23,694 nt of DNA. It comes from UBA2287 sp964479665 (lineage in GTDB: Bacteria > Bacteroidota > Bacteroidia > Bacteroidales > Tenuifilaceae). Shown piece after piece: positions 1-8,366 of the stretch; position 1 is the stretch's first letter, and the number at the start of each line of letters is the position of its first letter. The translations under genes and the position numbers were made by a program. The stretch is from NCBI GenBank assembly GCA_964479665.1, contig CAYZNN010000038.1:1-23694 (forward strand). The letters are read 5' to 3'. The notes beneath the pieces are model-generated. The model made no database searches. It had not been told where the DNA came from and was given only the letters and a program-made list of their open reading frames with translations.

Positions 1-79
1 GGGCCGTTGTTTTCGTTCTTTCTTTGAGCGATTATAAACGTTTAGGACAGTATTGGTTTGTAATCATAACAAAACAGCT

Positions 80-1189
80 ATGACAACAAAACTGAATTTG
101 GGAATAGGAATCCTGGTTGGAATTCTTTCCGATTTAAAACCCTACGCTTATGGCCAAGATAGGCCAAGGTACACTGTGGTAGCATGGACACCAAGAACAT
201 TACGCTCGATGGCGCAGCAGTTACAAGTTTGGTTCACCTCGAACTCGAAAAAATTGGCAAGTATGAGATTATGGACAAATACGATGTGTCTGACATTCTG
301 AAAGCAAACAGGATTAATCTGTATGCTTGTTCAGGTAAAGTGCCAGATTCGGGAAGGTAAACTTCTAAACGCAGACAAAATGGTTTCGGGAAGTGTTGAG
401 CGTTTCGGACAATAAGTAATTATTGTCCTCAGGCTAATAGATATAAAAACCGAGACTATTGAGAAAACCGATGTTATGGAGTACATCAACCGAATGGACG
501 ATGTGCAATTAATGATTCAACTTTCACTAAAAAATCTTCGAGGAATTTCGAGCGATCCTAAAATGAAAGAACTGCTGGTATTTTATGCTCAACCCATTAG
601 CAGCCCTAAAACCACCGTCATCCTAAACGGCCCACGAATGGGCGTTTCGTACATTTCGGGTAATGTTGGTACAAGGCTATCCGCACATAAGGATGAAGGA
701 GGCTACAATATGTATCCTGCCAGGATGATGTTTGGCTATCAGCACGAAATACAGTACCCCAGCGCAGGTTACTTGCAGGCTTTGGTTGATATGATTGTGG
801 CAGTTAAAGGGTTAGAGTCGGGGATGTTTTCGCCATCATTTACAGTTATGAATGGGTAGCGTTTTAACAAGGTTGGACTGGAATTTGGCGTTGGGCCCAT
901 AATTCGGATCTCAAAAACTGCTACAGGTTACTCTAACCCCGAAGGTAAATGGGTACTAGCCAATTCGTTACCAGAGGGGGTTGAGGGGACTAAGCTTGAA
1001 GAAACCCTCGACAGTAGAGGTTCGCTCGATTCATCTACAGGAATGATTATAGCAGTAGGAAAAACATTTACCTCAGGTTATCTCAACATTCCAGTAAATT
1101 TGTACTGCTCCCCAAGAAAAGAAGGGAGCGTATTTGGACTTACTTTTGGCTTTAATGTGGCAAAAACTACAAGACCAGTAATAAAGTAA
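80..1189 (+). pseudogene. Broken conserved hypothetical protein (two frameshifts, two in-frame stops)
   Basis: Four stretches in two frames join into one protein. From ATG 80 a signal-peptide-like hydrophobic start reads to about 180. The frame then changes, giving MDTKNITLDGAAVTSLVHLE from 184. It changes back near 342, where a lost TG in a GTGTGC context would explain the shift (expected GKVCQIREGK). After that the frame stays constant to TAA 1187, interrupted by TAA at 413-415 and TAG at 857-859. The reconstructed protein (about 365 aa) has an N-terminal part with SGSVERFGQ and LRLIDIKTETIEKTDVM, resembling secreted Bacteroidetes proteins that sense or assemble at the envelope. The C-terminal half ends in alternating beta-strand-like segments such as SGYLNIPVNLY and VFGLTFGFNVAK, suggestive of a small beta-barrel. 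I do not know its function. It cannot make a full-length product as written. A 42-nt palindrome follows directly. Confidence 0.75.
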
Positions 1190-1200
1190 AAAATCAACAC

Positions 1201-1242
1201 TTAATTTAAAAAGCCCAATAATTATTGGGCTTTTTAAATTAA
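1201..1242. terminator. 42-nt perfect palindrome, rho-independent terminator
   Basis: Positions 1201-1242 are a perfect inverted repeat centred on AATT. The GC-containing core AAAGCCCAATAATTATTGGG is flanked by A runs on the left and T runs on the right. It starts 11 bases after the stop codon of the broken gene at 1187-1189, so it can act as its terminator and works in either direction. Confidence 0.85.
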
Positions 1243-1273
1243 TATACTTTTCTCTGTTAAAAAACTTCATCCA

Positions 1274-1307
1274 TTGTTATTATGAATCAATTTATGTCGT
1301 ATGTTTG
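1274..1307 (+). promoter_or_regulatory. Candidate Bacteroidetes-type promoter for the ars genes
   Basis: TATGTTTG at 1300-1307 matches the -7 consensus TAnnTTTG. A TTG at 1274-1276 lies 23 bases upstream, slightly longer than the usual 19-21 spacing, so the -33 element is weak. Transcription would begin near 1312-1315, just ahead of ATG 1326. The TTG at 1305, another possible start in the same frame, lies inside the -7 box and is therefore unlikely to be used. Confidence 0.5.
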
Positions 1308-1325
1308 CGTCATATAACAAAAGAC

Positions 1326-1664
1326 ATGACTTACCACAAAAACACCCTTTTCGATAATGATTTGCAGCAAATTTCGGCCGTAGCTAAGGTTCTCTCGCAT
1401 CCGGCACGATTGGCAATTCTACGTTTTTTGGCAAGTTCAAATGCCTGTATTTCGGGCAATATATGCAACGAAATTCCGTTGAGCCGCACCACAGTTTCGC
1501 AGCATCTTCAGGAGCTGAAAAGGGCCGGACTTATTCATGGCGAAATTGATGGTACCAAGATTTGCTACTGCATTTGCAAGGAGAACTTCGAGAGGACCAT
1601 TGAGCTTTTCAATTCGTTTTTCGATGAGGTTAGCAGCACCAATAGCAATATGTGTAATACTTAA
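1326..1664 (+). CDS. arsR: ArsR/SmtB-family arsenic-responsive repressor
   Basis: This 112-aa winged-helix regulator is the expected sensor of the following arsenic genes; such proteins repress their own operon and release DNA when As(III) binds cysteines. The helix-turn-helix core is visible: KVLSHPARLAILRFL, then LSRTTVSQHLQELKRAGLI as recognition helix, then the wing GEIDGTKICYCIC. Candidate As(III) ligands are the cysteines in ICYCIC and in NACISGNIC; which ones bind cannot be told from sequence. I chose ATG 1326 because the upstream TTG 1305 overlaps the predicted -7 box and would add seven residues that are atypical for the family. The gene is intact, unlike most of its neighbours, and lies 19 bases before arsC. 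Confidence 0.9.
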   Translation: MTYHKNTLFDNDLQQISAVAKVLSHPARLAILRFLASSNACISGNICNEIPLSRTTVSQHLQELKRAGLIHGEIDGTKICYCICKENFERTIELFNSFFDEVSSTNSNMCNT

Positions 1665-1683
1665 TCGATTAAATAACTAAAAT

Positions 1684-2127
1684 ATGAAAATTTTAATTCT
1701 GTGTACTGGCAACTCGTGCCGAAGCCAAATGGCCGAGGGTTTTCTTAAGTCGTTCGACGAAACCATTGAGGTGCACTCGGCTGGCACGGCTCCATCCGAA
1801 AGGGTTCACCCATTGGCCATAAAGGCCATGGCCGAGGTGGGTGTCGATATTTCGAAGAACACACCAAAGCATGTCGATCAGTTTTTGGGAGTCGATTTCA
1901 ATTATGTAATAACCGTGTGCGGTGGCGCTAACGAGAGCTGCCCCGCATTTATAGGAAAAGTTGCCAACCGCTGGCACATTGGATTCGACGATCCGGCCGT
2001 GGCATCAGGAACCGAAGAAGAGCAAATGCTGGTTTTCCGAAGGGTTCGCAACGACATTGGTGAGGGCTTTGCCGGTTTTTACAAGTTGCAAATACTTAAA
2101 AAAGGAGGATGCACCTGCTGTGGATAG
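1684..2127 (+). CDS. arsC: Thioredoxin-type arsenate reductase (LMW phosphatase fold)
   Basis: This 147-aa protein should reduce arsenate to arsenite in the cytoplasm. The phosphatase loop is CTGNSCRS with Cys7 and Arg13. The resolving cysteines Cys79 and Cys86 lie in VCGGANESCP. Their spacing equals that of Cys10/82/89 in the Staphylococcus pI258 enzyme, shifted by three residues, so the catalytic relay is complete. FDDPA carries the general-acid aspartate. A short cysteine-rich tail, GGCTCCG, extends beyond the core. The gene sits between arsR and arsM, and an AAAGGAGG sequence inside its 3' end (2101-2108) is placed to serve the overlapping arsM start. The reading frame is intact. Confidence 0.93.
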   Translation: MKILILCTGNSCRSQMAEGFLKSFDETIEVHSAGTAPSERVHPLAIKAMAEVGVDISKNTPKHVDQFLGVDFNYVITVCGGANESCPAFIGKVANRWHIGFDDPAVASGTEEEQMLVFRRVRNDIGEGFAGFYKLQILKKGGCTCCG

Positions 2128-2922
2128 CAAGAATATTGAGGAAGTAGTCTGCGAAAAGTACTCGCGCATTGCATCCCAATCCGAAAATTCGGGTTGCTGC
2201 TGCAGCTGTGGTTGTGGAAATGACGAACCCACTACCGATTATACAGTTTTTAGCGAAAGTTACAATAGCCTAAAGGGGTATAATCCCGATGCCAATTTGG
2301 GCTTGGGCTGCGGATTGCCCACGCAATTCGCGCAAATAAAGAAGGGCGATTCGGTTATCGATTCAGGTTCTGGAGCAGCAACAGCTGCTTTCTGGCCCGT
2401 GCCGAAACGGGTGAGGAGGGGAAAATTATTGGCATCGATTTCTCCGACTAAATGATTGCAAAGGCTCGTCAAAATGCTTCAAAGTTGGGCTTTTTAAACG
2501 TAGAGTTTATAAAGTGCGACATTGAAGATCTGCCTATCGAGTCGATCACGGCCGATGTTGTGGTTAGCAACTGCGTGCTGAATATGGTGCCCAATAAGGG
2601 CAAGGCTTTTGCTCATATATTCTGGGTATTAAAACCTGGTGGGCATTTCAGCATAAGCGACGTTGTACTTGTTGGCAAACTCCCCAGCGAACCAAGAGAA
2701 GCTGCCAAAATGTACGCCGGTTGCGTTTCGGGAGCCATGCAAAAGAAAGAGTACCTCGACATAATTCATAAAGCAGGCTTCAAAAACACTACCATTCAAA
2801 AGGAAAAAGCAATTGCAATTCCCGATGAAATAATGCCAAACTTTTTAAACTTCGAAGAGTTAAAAGCTCTTAAGCAAAGCGGCGTTGGTATTTTTAGAAT
2901 AACAGTGTATGGCGAAAAATAA
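2120..2922 (+). pseudogene. arsM: Broken arsenite S-adenosylmethionine methyltransferase
   Basis: ArsM methylates As(III) using SAM. A likely GTG start at 2120 overlaps arsC by 8 nt and is preceded by AAAGGAGG. The first part reads KNIEEVVCEKYSRIA, a cysteine-rich CCCSCGCG stretch, and LGLGCGLPTQFAQIKKGD, typical of ArsM. A frameshift near 2380-2395 follows; the continuation in another frame is FLARAETGEEGKIIGIDFSD. A TAA at 2449-2451 stands where the family has Lys in FxDKM, and the same frame then runs MIAKARQN to TAA 2922. The As-binding cysteine regions SNCVLNM and MYAGCVSGA are present downstream. SAM motif I is also altered (DSGSGAATAA where DLGSGAGNDA would be expected). The gene is inactive as written. 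Confidence 0.85.
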
Positions 2923-3000
2923 TCAACACAAATGGCAACATTTGAACACAAAGAAAAAGAAATAATGTGTCCTATGTGCCTACTGTGGCAATAAAAAACT

Positions 3001-4028
3001 ATGGAAATAAAAAAACACATCGGCTTCTTCGAGAAGTACTTAACCCTTTGGGTTGCGCTTTGCATTGCATCGGGTATTGCTATTGGCCACTTTGCTGGCG
3101 ATGCTATAAAAATACTTAGCAACCTCGAGTTCTATAACGTTAACCTTCCTGTGGCAGTACTCATTTGGGCAATGATTTACCCCATGATGCTACAATTCGA
3201 CTTTTCGTCGATTAAAAATGTAGGGAAAAAGCCCAAAGGGCTAATACTTACGCTGGTTGTAAAATGGCTTATTAAGCCCTTTACCATAGCCTTTTTTGCA
3301 TGGATTCTCTTTGCAAAACTATACGGTGCATACATAAATCCAGATCTTGCTGGCGAGTACATTGCCGGAGCCATAATTTTAGGGGCGGCTCCCTGCACCG
3401 CCATGGTTTTTGTGTGGAGTTACCTTTCCGATAGCGATACAAACTACACGCTGGTTCAGGTATCGGTTAACGTCCTCATTATTCTTGTTGCTTTTGTTCC
3501 AATTGTTGGATTTCTAATTGGAATTACCGACATAACAATTCCTTACGAAACGCTGGTTTCGTCTGTGGTTATTTTTGTAGTAATTCCCCTTTTGGCGGGG
3601 TATATAACGCATAAAATGCTGATTAAGGCAAAGGGAGAGGAGTGGTTTCGTAATGAATTTCTACCCAAATTCCAACCGGTTTCCATTGTAGCGTTGCTTA
3701 CAACGCTTGTTTTACTGTTCGCATTTCAGGGGCAAATTATTATCGATAGGCCCTTTATTATTCTACTGGTGGCAATTCCGCTTGTAATTCAAACCTATAT
3801 AATATTTCCATTGCGTGGTATGGTGGGCGCTGGCTTAAGTTGCCCCATGCCGTTTGTGCTCCTGCAGCAATGATTGGTGCTAGCAAATTTTTTGAGTTGG
3901 CCGTTGCAGTAGCCATTTCCCTATTCGGTTTACAGTCGCCTGCGGCAATAGTAACCGTAGTTGGGGTGCTAGTTGAAGTACCCGTAATGCTTTCGCTGGT
4001 TTGGTTTGCAAACCGTAACCGCTTTTAA
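3001..4028 (+). pseudogene. acr3: Frameshifted ACR3-type arsenite efflux permease
   Basis: ACR3 exports As(III) across the inner membrane. From ATG 3001 the frame gives about eight to nine hydrophobic helices, including GAIILGAAPCTAMVFVWSYL with the conserved family cysteine (Cys132). After about 3805 the sequence no longer matches and ends at a stop at 3871-3873. The true C-terminus continues in another frame from about 3840: LPHAVCAPAAMIGASKFFEL, then VEVPVMLSLVWFANR to TAA 4026-4028. One or two indels between about 3805 and 3840 explain this. The intact protein would be about 342 aa, normal for the family. It is the last gene of the ars cluster and is followed by a terminator. The product would lack its final two helices. 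Confidence 0.87.
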
Positions 4029-4051
4029 CTTGTATCCGTTCGCACTCCAAG

Positions 4052-4077
4052 GGAGCCGAGATGTTGGCTCCTTTTTT
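4052..4077 (+). terminator. Rho-independent terminator after acr3
   Basis: GGAGCC (4052-4057) pairs with GGCTCC (4066-4071) around an 8-nt loop, followed by six T (4072-4077). It lies 23 bases after the acr3 stop and separates the ars cluster from the NfeD/flotillin pair. Confidence 0.85.
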
Positions 4078-4156
4078 ATTTAAAATTCGTTAAAAACAGT
4101 TAGCGCATTCTGCTTTTTATACCTTCACCTTTACCATAATTCTATATAAATGTATA

Positions 4157-4711
4157 ATGACACTACTAAGTATTACCGAATGGTGGAACAACCTTTCCAT
4201 TTTGGGCACAATTTTTTGGATTGTTGCCATACCAACATTACTCATTATTGTTATTCAATTGGTGATGACAATTATTGGCGCCGATGCCAGCATTGATGCT
4301 GACCATGGAATAGATTTCCAGTTTATAAGCCTTAAAAACCTAATCGCTTTCTTTACAGTATTTGGTTGGGTTGGGCTTGCATGTATTTATGGCTAACTAC
4401 CCACGTGGGCGGTAATGCTTATTGCTACTGCATCGGGTATTGCCATGATGTTTTTAATGGCAAGCATATACTATTTTATGGGAAAACTTACTGAAACTGG
4501 TAATGTGAAAATGGAGAGCGCAGTTGGCAAAACAGCAACTGTTTACCTCTTTATTCCGCCAAAACGTTCGGCAACTGGAAAGGTTCAATTGCAGCTGCAA
4601 GGTTTTCAAACCCTCAATGCCATGACCGACGACGAGGAGCAAATTCCCACCGGATCGGTTGTTCAGGTTGTAGGCGTACTAAACGACGAAATACTTATAG
4701 TGAAAAGATAG
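4157..4711 (+). pseudogene. NfeD-like membrane protein with OB fold, one in-frame stop
   Basis: NfeD-type proteins are membrane partners of flotillins, and a flotillin gene follows. The first part (4157-4393) has one hydrophobic helix (ILGTIFWIVAIPTLLIIVIQLV), a short acidic stretch, then FQFISLKNLIAFFTVFGWVGLACIYG. A TAA at 4394-4396 interrupts, and the same frame resumes as LPTWAVMLIATASGIAMMF. A cytoplasmic beta-rich OB-like domain ends the protein: VGKTATVYLFIP, GKVQLQLQGFQTLNAMTDDE, IPTGSVVQVVGVLNDEILIV. The frame is the same on both sides, so a single base change would explain the lesion. Readthrough would give 184 residues, a normal length. Reinitiation at ATG 4415 could yield only the C-terminal part. 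Confidence 0.8.
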
Positions 4712-4803
4712 AACGCCCGAAGCAAATAACAGAAACGCCTAACTTCGGTCTTCCTTCTTTGGACTTCAATTAACTCAATAACCTAATAGCTCAATAACAA
4801 AAT

Positions 4804-6230
4804 ATGGGACAATACATTGCACTGGGCATAATTGCTCTAATCCCATTCATCATTATTTTAAATGTCTCGCTTCTAAAGCGTTACAAGCGTTGTCCTTCCG
4901 ACCGTGTACTTGTTGTTTACGGAAAAGCGGGTAAAAGAAAATCCGACGAATCGCGCTCGGCCAAGTGTATACACGGGGGAGCCGCATTCATTTGGCCTGT
5001 AATTCAGGTCTACGAATTTCTAAACCTTACCCCAATTTCAATCGAAATTAACCTAACCAAGGCCCCTAGCCAGCAGAACATCCGTGTCGATGTGCCCTCG
5101 CGTTTTACAGTGGGTATTTCTACTGAGCCCGGAGTTATGGACAATGCCGCAGAGCGCTTGCTTGGCCTTGCACAGGACGACATTAGCAACCTTGTTAAGG
5201 ATATTATCTTCGGTCAGCTCCGTTTGGTTGTGGCAACCACGGAAATTGAAGAGATTAACAACAACCGCGACAAGTTCCTAGCTGCCGTATCGGCAAACGT
5301 TGAAGCCGAGTTGAAAAAATTGGCTTGAAGCTCATAAACGTAAACGTAACCGACATTAACGATGAGTCGGGTTATATTGAGGCGCTTGGAAAAGAAGCTG
5401 CAGCCAAGGCAATTAACGATGCCAAAAAGAGCGTTGCTGAGAAAAATCGCGACGGTTCAATTGGCGAAGCCAATGCACATCGCGATCAGCGTATCGAGGT
5501 TTCGCAAGCCGATGCAACCGCTGTAGAGGGCGAAAACCAAGCAAAGGTTACCATTGCCAATTCGAATGCTCCCCGCTGCGAAAACGAGACCGAAGCCGAA
5601 CGAAAGGCAGTAGCTGCCGAAAAGGTAACCCGTGCAAAGGCACTCGAAGAAGCGTACGCCGATGAGCGTAAAGCCGAAACGGCACGTGCCGAGCGCGAAA
5701 TGGCGACCCAAAAGGCCGACATTCTTGTTCCGGCTCAAATTAATAAAGAGAAAATTGAAATTGATGCCGAGGCCATGGCAGAGCAAATAAGAAGAGAAGC
5801 CAGAGGTGAAGCTGATGCTACTTACATGAAAATGGAGGCCGAAGCCAAGGGTATTTTCGAAATTTTAACCAACCAAGACTAAGGTTTCGAAAAACTTAAC
5901 AAGGCTGCTGGCAACTCGCGCGATGCTGTTATGTTGATGATTGCAGACAAACTGCCTGAACTTGTTCGCATTCAGGTAGAGGCAGTTAAAAACCTTAAAA
6001 TCGATAAGGTTACCGTTTGGGATAATATGGGATCGGGTAAGGATGGCAAGAGCCCGTCCACAGCCAATTTCTTATCGGGTATGTTAGGTGCCATTCCTCC
6101 TTTCGAAGAACTTTTTAAAATGGCAGGCATGGAACTTCCCAATTACTTAAAAGGTAAAACCACCGAAGTAGATCAACAAAAGAAAAACGGGAAGAAAGAT
6201 TCAGAGGATATTGAACCAATTAATGAATAG
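4804..6230 (+). pseudogene. Broken flotillin (SPFH/band-7) gene
   Basis: Flotillins form membrane-attached oligomers organising lipid microdomains. ATG 4804 gives one N-terminal membrane helix and an SPFH domain ending FGQLRLVVATTEIEEINNNRDKF. The frame breaks at a run of six A (5314-5319); one extra A would continue it as ELKKIGLKLINVNVTDINDESG. The second stretch is the Glu/Ala-rich coiled coil, ending FEILTNQD at TAA 5880-5882, where Glu is expected. The same frame then goes on: GFEKLNKAAG, MMIADKLPELVRIQVEAVKNLKIDKVTVWD, to TAG 6228-6230. Restored length would be about 475 aa. The coiled coil also has unusual replacements, such as SNAPRCENET in place of a charged repeat. The gene runs directly into the 26-nt palindromic terminator. 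Confidence 0.85.
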
Positions 6231-6256
6231 AAAAAGCGGGGCATGCCCCGCTTTTT
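6231..6256. terminator. 26-nt perfect palindrome, bidirectional terminator
   Basis: A perfect inverted repeat with core AGCGGGGCATGCCCCGCT and A/T runs outside. It begins right after the flotillin stop (6228-6230) and ends one base before the stop triplet of the minus-strand TonB-domain gene (6257-6259), so it serves both convergent units. Confidence 0.92.
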
Positions 6257-6646
6257 CTATTTACTTTCCAAATTAAATATTAAAGGAAACGTAAATGCAA
6301 CATTTACAGGTATCCCTTTCTGCCTCCCGGGTATCCAGGAAGGCATTGTTTCAACAACCCTTTTAGCTTCCTCATCCAATAGTTCATGAACTCCCCGAAC
6401 AACTTTTACGTTTTTAACATTTCCGTCCCTACCAACAACAAACGACACAAAAACTCTTCCCTGGATTCCATGTTTGTATGCCTTATCGGGGTGCTTCAAA
6501 TTCTTGAGAAAATAATCGCGAGCATCAACATACCCCTCTTTCTGAAACTTTGGAAATTCCTCAACTACTACAAAGACTTCATCATCTAAATTAGCGGCAA
6601 GTTGCTTGTCGTCAATTATAACTTCTGCCTTTTCATCACTACTCAT
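6257..6646 (-). CDS. Stand-alone TonB C-terminal domain protein
   Basis: This 129-aa protein is a TonB_C domain: FPKFQKEG, a helix, then GIQGRVFVSFVVGRDGNVKNVKVVRG, LLDEEAKRVVETMPSWIPG and PVNVAFTFPLIF. TonB domains couple proton-motive force to outer-membrane receptors, but here no signal peptide, membrane helix or Pro-rich linker is present. The ATG (6644-6646) overlaps the stop of the preceding M56 gene in an ATGA arrangement, implying translational coupling. In many Bacteroidetes the M56 peptidase and this domain are one polypeptide. A single extra base at the junction would fuse LYLLE to MSSDE, so this may be a natural split or a recent one-base deletion. Confidence 0.85.
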   Translation of the reverse strand: MSSDEKAEVIIDDKQLAANLDDEVFVVVEEFPKFQKEGYVDARDYFLKNLKHPDKAYKHGIQGRVFVSFVVGRDGNVKNVKVVRGVHELLDEEAKRVVETMPSWIPGRQKGIPVNVAFTFPLIFNLESK

Positions 6647-7980
6647 TCAAGAAGATACAAGGCTGCAAGTAGTTTGTGTTTAGATTCAGGAAATACAAAC
6701 GCATACGCTGCTGTTTTTTCGGCCAAATAGTCGAAATACCCATAGCCTTTATAACTGTTCCACTGCGTATTAATTTGCTCTAGTTTTCCGTCATTCTGAT
6801 GCATGTAAAACAAAATGGGTAACCCATTTTCTTCTCTTTCATATTCAGAGACATTGTAAAACCGGTAGGTACACCCCTTTTTAAGTATCACTGAAAATCT
6901 CTTGCCCGTATTGTTTGCGTCGGGCTCAAACTCTTTGAGAAGCGTACCCTTCTCAACCATTGTTAGTCTTGCCCTTCTTGTATCGGGCTTGCTTTTTTCT
7001 TGCGGCTTTTCATTTACAACCTCCTTTACATCGAATAAAGTTTCTGAATTTCCTCCATTATTAAGCCGAGGTTGAGGCTCTAACTGCGCCTGAACATACT
7101 CAACTTTCGTTTGAAAGGACATGGTTACAAAAAGTAAAGCAATAAGAGGTAAAATGGCGAAGTATCGAAGCCCAAGCCATTTGGGCTTATAATTATTTGT
7201 CATCATGGCAAATCGGTTTTTTATGAGTTTGGCACTAAATGCATTGGCCAAAGTTGGCTGAATATTGCTCGAAACGCAGTCGAGAATCAACATCTGATAA
7301 TTAATACTATTAAAGCCACCGGTAACTACCGATTTATCGGCAATATACTCGTGCACTTCCGACATTTTTTTCCCAACAATATGAGCCAATGGGTTGAACC
7401 AATGCAACACACGAAAGAACTCTGCAAGCAGAAGATCGAAGGAATGAAATTGTCTCACATGAACAAGTTCGTGGGCTAGAAGCAAATCCCTCTCAGGTCG
7501 CTCAAAATCCCTTGTGGACATTACAATTATTCCGAAAAAAGAGAATGTTTGTTGCCATCGATTTGAAATTAATATCTTTTGGCTGAGAATGGACTCCCAA
7601 CGGGCATTTCTGTGAATGGCAACTAAAAAGCTAACTATAATAAACAACTGTTTCAGAAAGAACACCGAACAAAAAGCCAAATGCATGTAAAACAAAATAC
7701 TTCGGCCAACTCGACTACCACCTTCAACAACGGTATACTCGTGCTTAGGGTCGAAGGAGGAAATCTCTATGTTCGAGTTTGGATTAGGTATCTCAACCAA
7801 TTGGACCCATGTAAAACTTATAAATGGAAATAGAATGGCAAACACAATAATTAGCAACAAGAAAAACCTTCTTACATTCAATTGTTTAACTTGCCTTAAT
7901 AATAGTAAATAGGAGCCAAATAGCAAAGAGAACGCAATTGTCGACTTAAGCACATAATTAACAATAGGATCAATCTCCAT
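6643..7980 (-). CDS. M56-family (BlaR1/MecR1-like) membrane metallopeptidase
   Basis: This 445-aa membrane protein pairs with the BlaI-type repressor just upstream, as BlaR1 pairs with BlaI: an envelope signal activates the zinc protease and leads to derepression. Three N-terminal helices lie around residues 10-30, 39-60 and 95-120. The zinc motif HELVH is at residues 170-174, and a fourth helix (YFAILPLIALLFVTMSF) near 270-290 is followed by a periplasmic tail. No penicillin-binding sensor domain is seen. The tail instead has LTMVEKGTLLKEF and a beta-rich region (NTGKRFSVILKKGCTYRFY), so the signal is probably not a beta-lactam. It overlaps blaI by 11 nt and the TonB-domain gene by 4 nt, forming one operon. 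Confidence 0.88.
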   Translation of the reverse strand: MEIDPIVNYVLKSTIAFSLLFGSYLLLLRQVKQLNVRRFFLLLIIVFAILFPFISFTWVQLVEIPNPNSNIEISSFDPKHEYTVVEGGSRVGRSILFYMHLAFCSVFFLKQLFIIVSFLVAIHRNARWESILSQKILISNRWQQTFSFFGIIVMSTRDFERPERDLLLAHELVHVRQFHSFDLLLAEFFRVLHWFNPLAHIVGKKMSEVHEYIADKSVVTGGFNSINYQMLILDCVSSNIQPTLANAFSAKLIKNRFAMMTNNYKPKWLGLRYFAILPLIALLFVTMSFQTKVEYVQAQLEPQPRLNNGGNSETLFDVKEVVNEKPQEKSKPDTRRARLTMVEKGTLLKEFEPDANNTGKRFSVILKKGCTYRFYNVSEYEREENGLPILFYMHQNDGKLEQINTQWNSYKGYGYFDYLAEKTAAYAFVFPESKHKLLAALYLLE

Positions 7981-8362
7981 GATCTGACCCCTCCCTTCTT
8001 TTACCTATTTCCCTCTCGAGCAGCTGCTTCAATTCCTCCAGTTCGCCAATTGTCACATCCCTTTCTGAAGCAAAGAAAGAGGCAAATCGCTTTAGCGAAC
8101 TGTTGAAATGCTTACTCAGAACATAACGGAAACTCAAACTTGCATACTCTTTTTTCGACACTAACGGGTAATACTGGTGGTTCTTACCGTAGGCTTTATA
8201 GCCAACCATTCCCTTTTTCTCGAGTATTCGGACAATGGTTGAAACAGTTGTGTATGCCGGTTTAGGCTCCGGGAACTCTTCTAGTATTTCTCTTACGAAT
8301 GCTCTTTCGAGCCTCCACAGGTAGTCCATTACCTGCTCTTCTGCTTTAGTTAGTTCTTTCAT
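7970..8362 (-). CDS. blaI: BlaI/MecI-family transcriptional repressor
   Basis: This 130-aa winged-helix repressor has the family start LTKAEEQVMDYLWRLERAFV, the recognition-helix stretch KPAYTTVSTIVRILEKKGMV and the wing YGKNHQYYPLV. A dimerising C-terminal helical part follows (YASLSFRYVLSKHF). It should bind the inverted repeat at 8373-8391 in its own promoter and repress itself and the M56 gene. The ATG start is typical for the family, which makes the very short distance to the -7 box meaningful. It is first gene of the minus-strand operon blaI - M56 - TonB domain. What signal relieves repression is unknown. Confidence 0.92.
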   Translation of the reverse strand: MKELTKAEEQVMDYLWRLERAFVREILEEFPEPKPAYTTVSTIVRILEKKGMVGYKAYGKNHQYYPLVSKKEYASLSFRYVLSKHFNSSLKRFASFFASERDVTIGELEELKQLLEREIGKRREGSDHGD

Positions 8363-8366
8363 GCAA

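Noticed and set aside
1693..1977. Minus-strand open frame opposite arsC
   Set aside because: Antisense to a well supported arsC and without recognisable protein features.
2931..2993. Small reading frame of 20 codons ending in MCPMCLLWQ between arsM and acr3
   Set aside because: Too short, no recognised family, and in a spacer next to broken genes. It may be a remnant but nothing supports translation.
5457..5786. Minus-strand open frames opposite the flotillin coiled coil
   Set aside because: A by-product of the Glu/Ala-rich repetitive codons on the plus strand; no protein family resemblance.
413..5882. Recoding of TAA/TAG as sense codons, because several in-frame stops fall where Glu or Lys is expected
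   Set aside because: TAA and TAG end many intact genes in this window, frameshifts occur beside the stops, and the 17 kb downstream shows no such in-frame stops.
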